NCBI RefSeq assembly: GCF_022440845.1
Contig: NZ_JAKNTO010000001.1
Coordinates: forward strand, 1,922,001-1,986,000
Direction of reading: 5' to 3'
Length of the DNA stretch: 64,000 bases
Source of the DNA: Ruminococcus sp. OA3
GTDB taxonomy: Bacteria; Bacillota; Clostridia; Lachnospirales; Lachnospiraceae
A program made the translations under genes and the position numbers. Positions 60,967-64,000 of the stretch are shown here, one piece after another. Position 1 is the first letter of the stretch. Each line of letters starts with the position of its first letter. Below the pieces are notes generated by a model. It was not told the DNA's origin and did not search any database. It saw only the letters and a list, made by a program, of their open reading frames with translations.

Positions 60967-62466
60967 TCATTTGAATGAAGAATATGCTTTGCCGCCATTA
61001 AGTTTTACACCATTTGCAGCGGCAAGTTCGTTGACTGTCACCAGATCGTATCCCAGAGATTTGAGCGTTGGAATCAAAACTTCGGCCGCCTCCACTGAGG
61101 TTCTGTGGATATCATGCATCAGTACGATATCTCCCGCCTGTACGCTGTTCAGCACTGTTTCAACAGTCGTCTGTACATCTTTGGTCTTCCAGTCCAGTGT
61201 GTCGATAGACCACAGGATCAGCGGCTGCCCAATGATTTTTGCGGTTTCTTCGTCATAATTTCCACCCGGCGGGCGTACCGCCCACGATGGGTCTTTCCCT
61301 GTGATCTCCCGGATCTTTTTGGCAGTCGAGGTGATCTGCTCCCTGGCATCCTTTTTCTCCAGCGAAGTCAGTGACGAGTGATCGTAGGAGTGGTTTCCTA
61401 CCTGGCATTTCATATCAAACATCCGCTTGACGGTATCTCCGTAACCGTCCACCTGATTGCCAAGAAGGAAGAAAGTGGCGGATGCACCGTTAGCACTCAG
61501 GCAGTCGAGCAGCCGATCTGTATATGCACCGGGACCGTCATCGAAAGTAAGAGCGATCTTTGTTCCGGCAGCAACCTTTCCGGCATCCGGGTTATAACGT
61601 CCGTTACTGTTAAAGTAGTAGGCTTTCTGATTGTCCACAAGCCAACCTGTGCGCATCTTCCCGTCGCTGTTCAGGTAATAAGTACCATCAGCCAGTTCCA
61701 GCCATCCGGTCTGCATATCTCCATCTGTGCTGAAATAATACCAGGCGTCCCCTGTATCCAGCCATCCGGTCCTCATCGATCCTGCCTCTTCGAAGAAGTA
61801 AGTTTTGTCGTTGATAGTCTGCCATCCGTTTACCATGGCGCCGTCGCTTCCCAGATAGTACCATACGCCGCTGTCCATGAGCCATCCGGTCTGCATGACT
61901 CCCTCTTCATTCAAAAAGTAATATTTGTCATTTTCGATGAGCCATCCGGTATGACGGGTACCATCCTCGTCGATATAATAGTACTGATCGTCGGTCAGGA
62001 TCCATCCTGTCGAGAGACTTCCGCTGTCATCAAAATGGTATTTCGTACCATCGATTGTATACCATCCGGTCACCATGGCGCCGTTATCATCCAGATAATA
62101 ATGCTTGCCCTGATCTTCCAGCCATCCGGTTTCACGTTCTCCGGCATAGTCAAGGTAATACCAGGTATCGCTCTGTTCGATCCACCCCGTTTTCATGTAA
62201 CCGTCTTTGTCAAAGAAATAAGAGTTCCCGTCGATGGAGAACCAGGTATCTTTGACAGGTGTTCCGGTGTTTTCAATATACTGCCAGCCTTTTTCATCGA
62301 GTTCCCAGTGGGAGAGCGGCTTGTCTGAACCTTCAGAAGGAGTTGGCTCCCATTTGGCGAGGGCAATCTCTTCCTGCACATATGCCATAATCTCCCGGCC
62401 GAACAGCAGGCAGGTTACAATGAAAAGAATTCCGATAAAAATGGCTGTTATCTTCAGCTTTTTCAT
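60967..62466 (-). CDS. Polysaccharide deacetylase with choline-binding-type wall repeats
   Basis: The 499-residue protein has an N-terminal signal or anchor (about 4-24), about 11 aromatic-rich repeats of roughly 20 residues (55-295; each with a TGW step) and a C-terminal NodB-type deacetylase (about 300-485). The NodB motifs are present: TFDDGP near 307, HSYDH, RPPGG, DTLDW and LMHDIH. Such enzymes remove acetyl groups from peptidoglycan or other N-acetylglucosamine polymers; the repeats should hold it on the cell wall or teichoic acid. Here the repeats are N-terminal, before the enzyme. A NarL-type two-component pair lies upstream on the same strand. Confidence 0.92.
   Translation of the reverse strand: MKKLKITAIFIGILFIVTCLLFGREIMAYVQEEIALAKWEPTPSEGSDKPLSHWELDEKGWQYIENTGTPVKDTWFSIDGNSYFFDKDGYMKTGWIEQSDTWYYLDYAGERETGWLEDQGKHYYLDDNGAMVTGWYTIDGTKYHFDDSGSLSTGWILTDDQYYYIDEDGTRHTGWLIENDKYYFLNEEGVMQTGWLMDSGVWYYLGSDGAMVNGWQTINDKTYFFEEAGSMRTGWLDTGDAWYYFSTDGDMQTGWLELADGTYYLNSDGKMRTGWLVDNQKAYYFNSNGRYNPDAGKVAAGTKIALTFDDGPGAYTDRLLDCLSANGASATFFLLGNQVDGYGDTVKRMFDMKCQVGNHSYDHSSLTSLEKKDAREQITSTAKKIREITGKDPSWAVRPPGGNYDEETAKIIGQPLILWSIDTLDWKTKDVQTTVETVLNSVQAGDIVLMHDIHRTSVEAAEVLIPTLKSLGYDLVTVNELAAANGVKLNGGKAYSSFK
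61590..62290 (-). repeat. Tandem wall-binding repeats coding region
   Basis: About 11 units of 60-63 bases, visible on the plus strand as repeated CCATCC(G/T)GT(C/A) blocks at a regular spacing. Each codes a WYYL/YYF...TGW unit of the choline/cell-wall-binding type. Confidence 0.88.
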
Positions 62467-62553
62467 AAAAAACTCCCCTTAATCATATTTTCCCATGTCT
62501 ATATGATAAGCGGATTCGACATAATTTGCAAGAAAAATCCTGAATGCAGAATA

Positions 62554-63174
62554 CTACAGATGCTGGTAATAAAAGATAGCCAGCTGTGTCCGGTCTCTCA
62601 GTGACAGCTTCTCCAGTATCAGACTGAGGTAGTTTCTTACAGTACCTTCGCTCAGAAACAGGTACTCTGCAATCTCTTTGTTGCTTTTTCCGTCTGCTAC
62701 CAGTTTAATGACCTCAAACTCACGGCTGTTGATGTTATGAGCTTCATAGTCAAAATCTGAGGAGGTCTGGAGAAGATCGGGTATTTTTGCGGTGATCGTA
62801 TCACCGAATACGGTCTGACCGGTATGTACTGACTTTATGGCAGGAATGATGCTCTGGTAATCCTGCTTGAGCAGATAACCCTTGACACCAGCCCTCAGGG
62901 CTTTGACAATATATTCATCGTCGGAAAACGTAGTCAGCAGCAGAATTTTAGCCCCGGGATGTTTTGAAAGGATCTGTACTGCACCGTCCAGACCGTCTGT
63001 ATTTTGCATCCGGATATCCATCAGCAGTACGTCCGGACGAAATTCTTCATATAGGGGAAGTGCCTCAGCGCCGTCGGTTCCTGTGGCTGTGACTCTTATT
63101 TCCGGATCAGTCTCCAGTATATTTTTTAAAGCGCCGGAGACGAGGCAGTCATCGTCAATGATCACAATATTCAT
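62554..63174 (-). CDS. NarL/LuxR-type response regulator
   Basis: The 206-residue protein has a receiver domain (DDD at 7-9, Asp53, Thr near 82, Lys near 103) and a LuxR-type helix-turn-helix (about 145-206; INSREFEVIKLVADGKSNKEIAEYL, LSEGTVRNYLSLILEKL). It follows the kinase gene by 14 bases and has a GGAGG-type site. It may control envelope genes such as the neighbouring deacetylase; that is inference from position only. Confidence 0.93.
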   Translation of the reverse strand: MNIVIIDDDCLVSGALKNILETDPEIRVTATGTDGAEALPLYEEFRPDVLLMDIRMQNTDGLDGAVQILSKHPGAKILLLTTFSDDEYIVKALRAGVKGYLLKQDYQSIIPAIKSVHTGQTVFGDTITAKIPDLLQTSSDFDYEAHNINSREFEVIKLVADGKSNKEIAEYLFLSEGTVRNYLSLILEKLSLRDRTQLAIFYYQHL

Positions 63175-63188
63175 GTTCTTGTCCTCCT

Positions 63189-64000
63189 TTAAATCTGTTT
63201 GGGAACCGTGATGAAAATACGGAAACCATTATCGTTGCTGATCTGGATATTGCCATTTAAACTCCAAATCCGGTCTCTCATATTAATGAGTCCGATGCCG
63301 GATTCTGCCAGCGGCTTTCCGGAGGCCCCGTTATCCTCGATCAGAAGCTGATACAGTGCAGGGTGCTCCCGCAGAATAATGTGGGCTGACGTTGCATTGC
63401 TGTGCTTCATGATATTTGCCAGTGCTTCTTTTAAAATAGAAATAAAACCGTATTTGAGGTCTCTGGGGACAGCCTCGGTGATATCGTAGTCCAGTCTGAC
63501 CGGGCAGAAGGAAAACTCTGCGATCAGGCTTTTGACGGCTTCCTCCATATTAATGGATTCGTCATGGAGATCATGAACGCTGGAGCGGATGTTGTCCATG
63601 GCGGATGAAAGGGTATCTTCCAGCTGATCCAGAGAGGGGGTGAGTACAGGCTCCCTGCTGATCGCTTTCAGTGCGCCGGTCATCAGAATAGAACGCGTCA
63701 GCAGGTGTCCTACGTTGTCATGGATTTCACGTGCGATTCTGTTTCGCTCTCTTAAGGTGGCGGTGTAGATTTCATAATCCTGTTTATCACGCAGCGACTG
63801 GTTTTTCTGCTGCAGCAGAAGGTTTAGCTCTGTGGTATCGTCTCTGGTGCGCTTAAACTGCAGATCCAGGCACTGGTATGCGTGATTCAGCCAGAACAAA
63901 AGCATGGAGGTCATACATCCGAGAAGGATGAAGAGTAAGAGAACGATCTGACCGGGAATGCAGTAGCGGAACAGAGAAAAGGCACACAGGACGGCGGCAG
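63189..64000 (-). CDS. NarX/LiaS-type sensor histidine kinase, C-terminal part (cut by window end)
   Basis: The open frame continues to the window end, so the start is missing. The visible 270 residues hold the end of a membrane region (FILLGCMTSMLLFWLNHAY preceded by another hydrophobic stretch), a coiled linker, the HisKA_3 motif RNRIAREIHDNVGHLLTRS and a HATPase domain ending in GIGLINMRDRI. An internal ATG at 63914 lies inside the membrane region and is not the start. It pairs with the NarL-type regulator downstream. Confidence 0.92.
   Translation of the reverse strand, partial: AAVLCAFSLFRYCIPGQIVLLLFILLGCMTSMLLFWLNHAYQCLDLQFKRTRDDTTELNLLLQQKNQSLRDKQDYEIYTATLRERNRIAREIHDNVGHLLTRSILMTGALKAISREPVLTPSLDQLEDTLSSAMDNIRSSVHDLHDESINMEEAVKSLIAEFSFCPVRLDYDITEAVPRDLKYGFISILKEALANIMKHSNATSAHIILREHPALYQLLIEDNGASGKPLAESGIGLINMRDRIWSLNGNIQISNDNGFRIFITVPKQI

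Noticed and set aside
61590-62290. A CRISPR array
   Set aside because: The regular units are protein-coding repeats without unique spacers of constant length and no cas genes are present.
61378-62328. A 316-codon open frame on the plus strand opposite the wall repeats
   Set aside because: It is the complement of the repeat-coding region; its regularity comes from the repeats. No ribosome site or family match, and the minus-strand gene is clear.

Overview
The window looks like a chromosome segment from a strictly anaerobic, Gram-positive gut-type Firmicute, most likely Lachnospiraceae. This is inferred from moderate GC, strong AGGAGG-type ribosome sites, frequent TTG/GTG starts, a rubredoxin/rubrerythrin pair, an Hcp/ferredoxin pair, many ribose-type sugar ABC importers with Gfo/Idh/MocA dehydrogenases, YesMN-type two-component systems and choline-binding-type wall repeats. 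No rRNA, tRNA, CRISPR array, insertion sequence or phage gene was recognised.

Layout. 1-2464: a minus-strand lipid module (lipid kinase, glycerophosphodiesterase, partial PAP2-like protein) and a DUF1294 protein. 2714-15342: a five-gene biosynthetic operon with a 2450-residue NRPS (C-A-PCP-C-A-PCP-reductase), a membrane histidine kinase, a REC-GAF-HD-GYP response regulator, an acyl-activating ligase and a free acyl carrier protein. It reads as an N-acyl dipeptide aldehyde (or derived) pathway wired to a c-di-GMP phosphodiesterase. 15540-16792: oxygen-defence genes. 17026-32608: sugar or cyclitol catabolism, with IolG-like and two further Gfo/Idh/MocA dehydrogenases, a URO-D/MtaA-family protein, two complete ribose-type ABC importers, tandem AraC paralogues and two decayed loci.

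29016-40655 reads as one operon: ABC importer, two cytoplasmic two-domain esterases, a small membrane protein, a YesN-like regulator, a kinase with almost no extracellular domain, and an ABC ATPase-like protein whose nucleotide-binding motifs have been erased. This suggests a transport-coupled signalling module and is, with the NRPS operon, the strongest candidate for something undescribed.

40682-50262: an AraC-GyrI regulator divergent from a short UvrA-like ATPase, a DUF3781 protein, a TPP riboswitch with thiT, a Crp/Fnr regulator divergent from ferredoxin-hcp with a 16-bp palindrome at about -41.5, and a P1B metal ATPase behind a consensus promoter with two ATACC/GGTAT operators. 50315-56358: a methyltransferase plus a nickel/oligopeptide-type ABC importer. 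56991-60834: Na/Pi cotransporter-PhoU fusion with a PhoPR-type pair. 60967-64000: a wall-repeat polysaccharide deacetylase and a NarL/LiaR-type two-component system cut by the window end.

All functions come from motif reading by eye; no database search was run.
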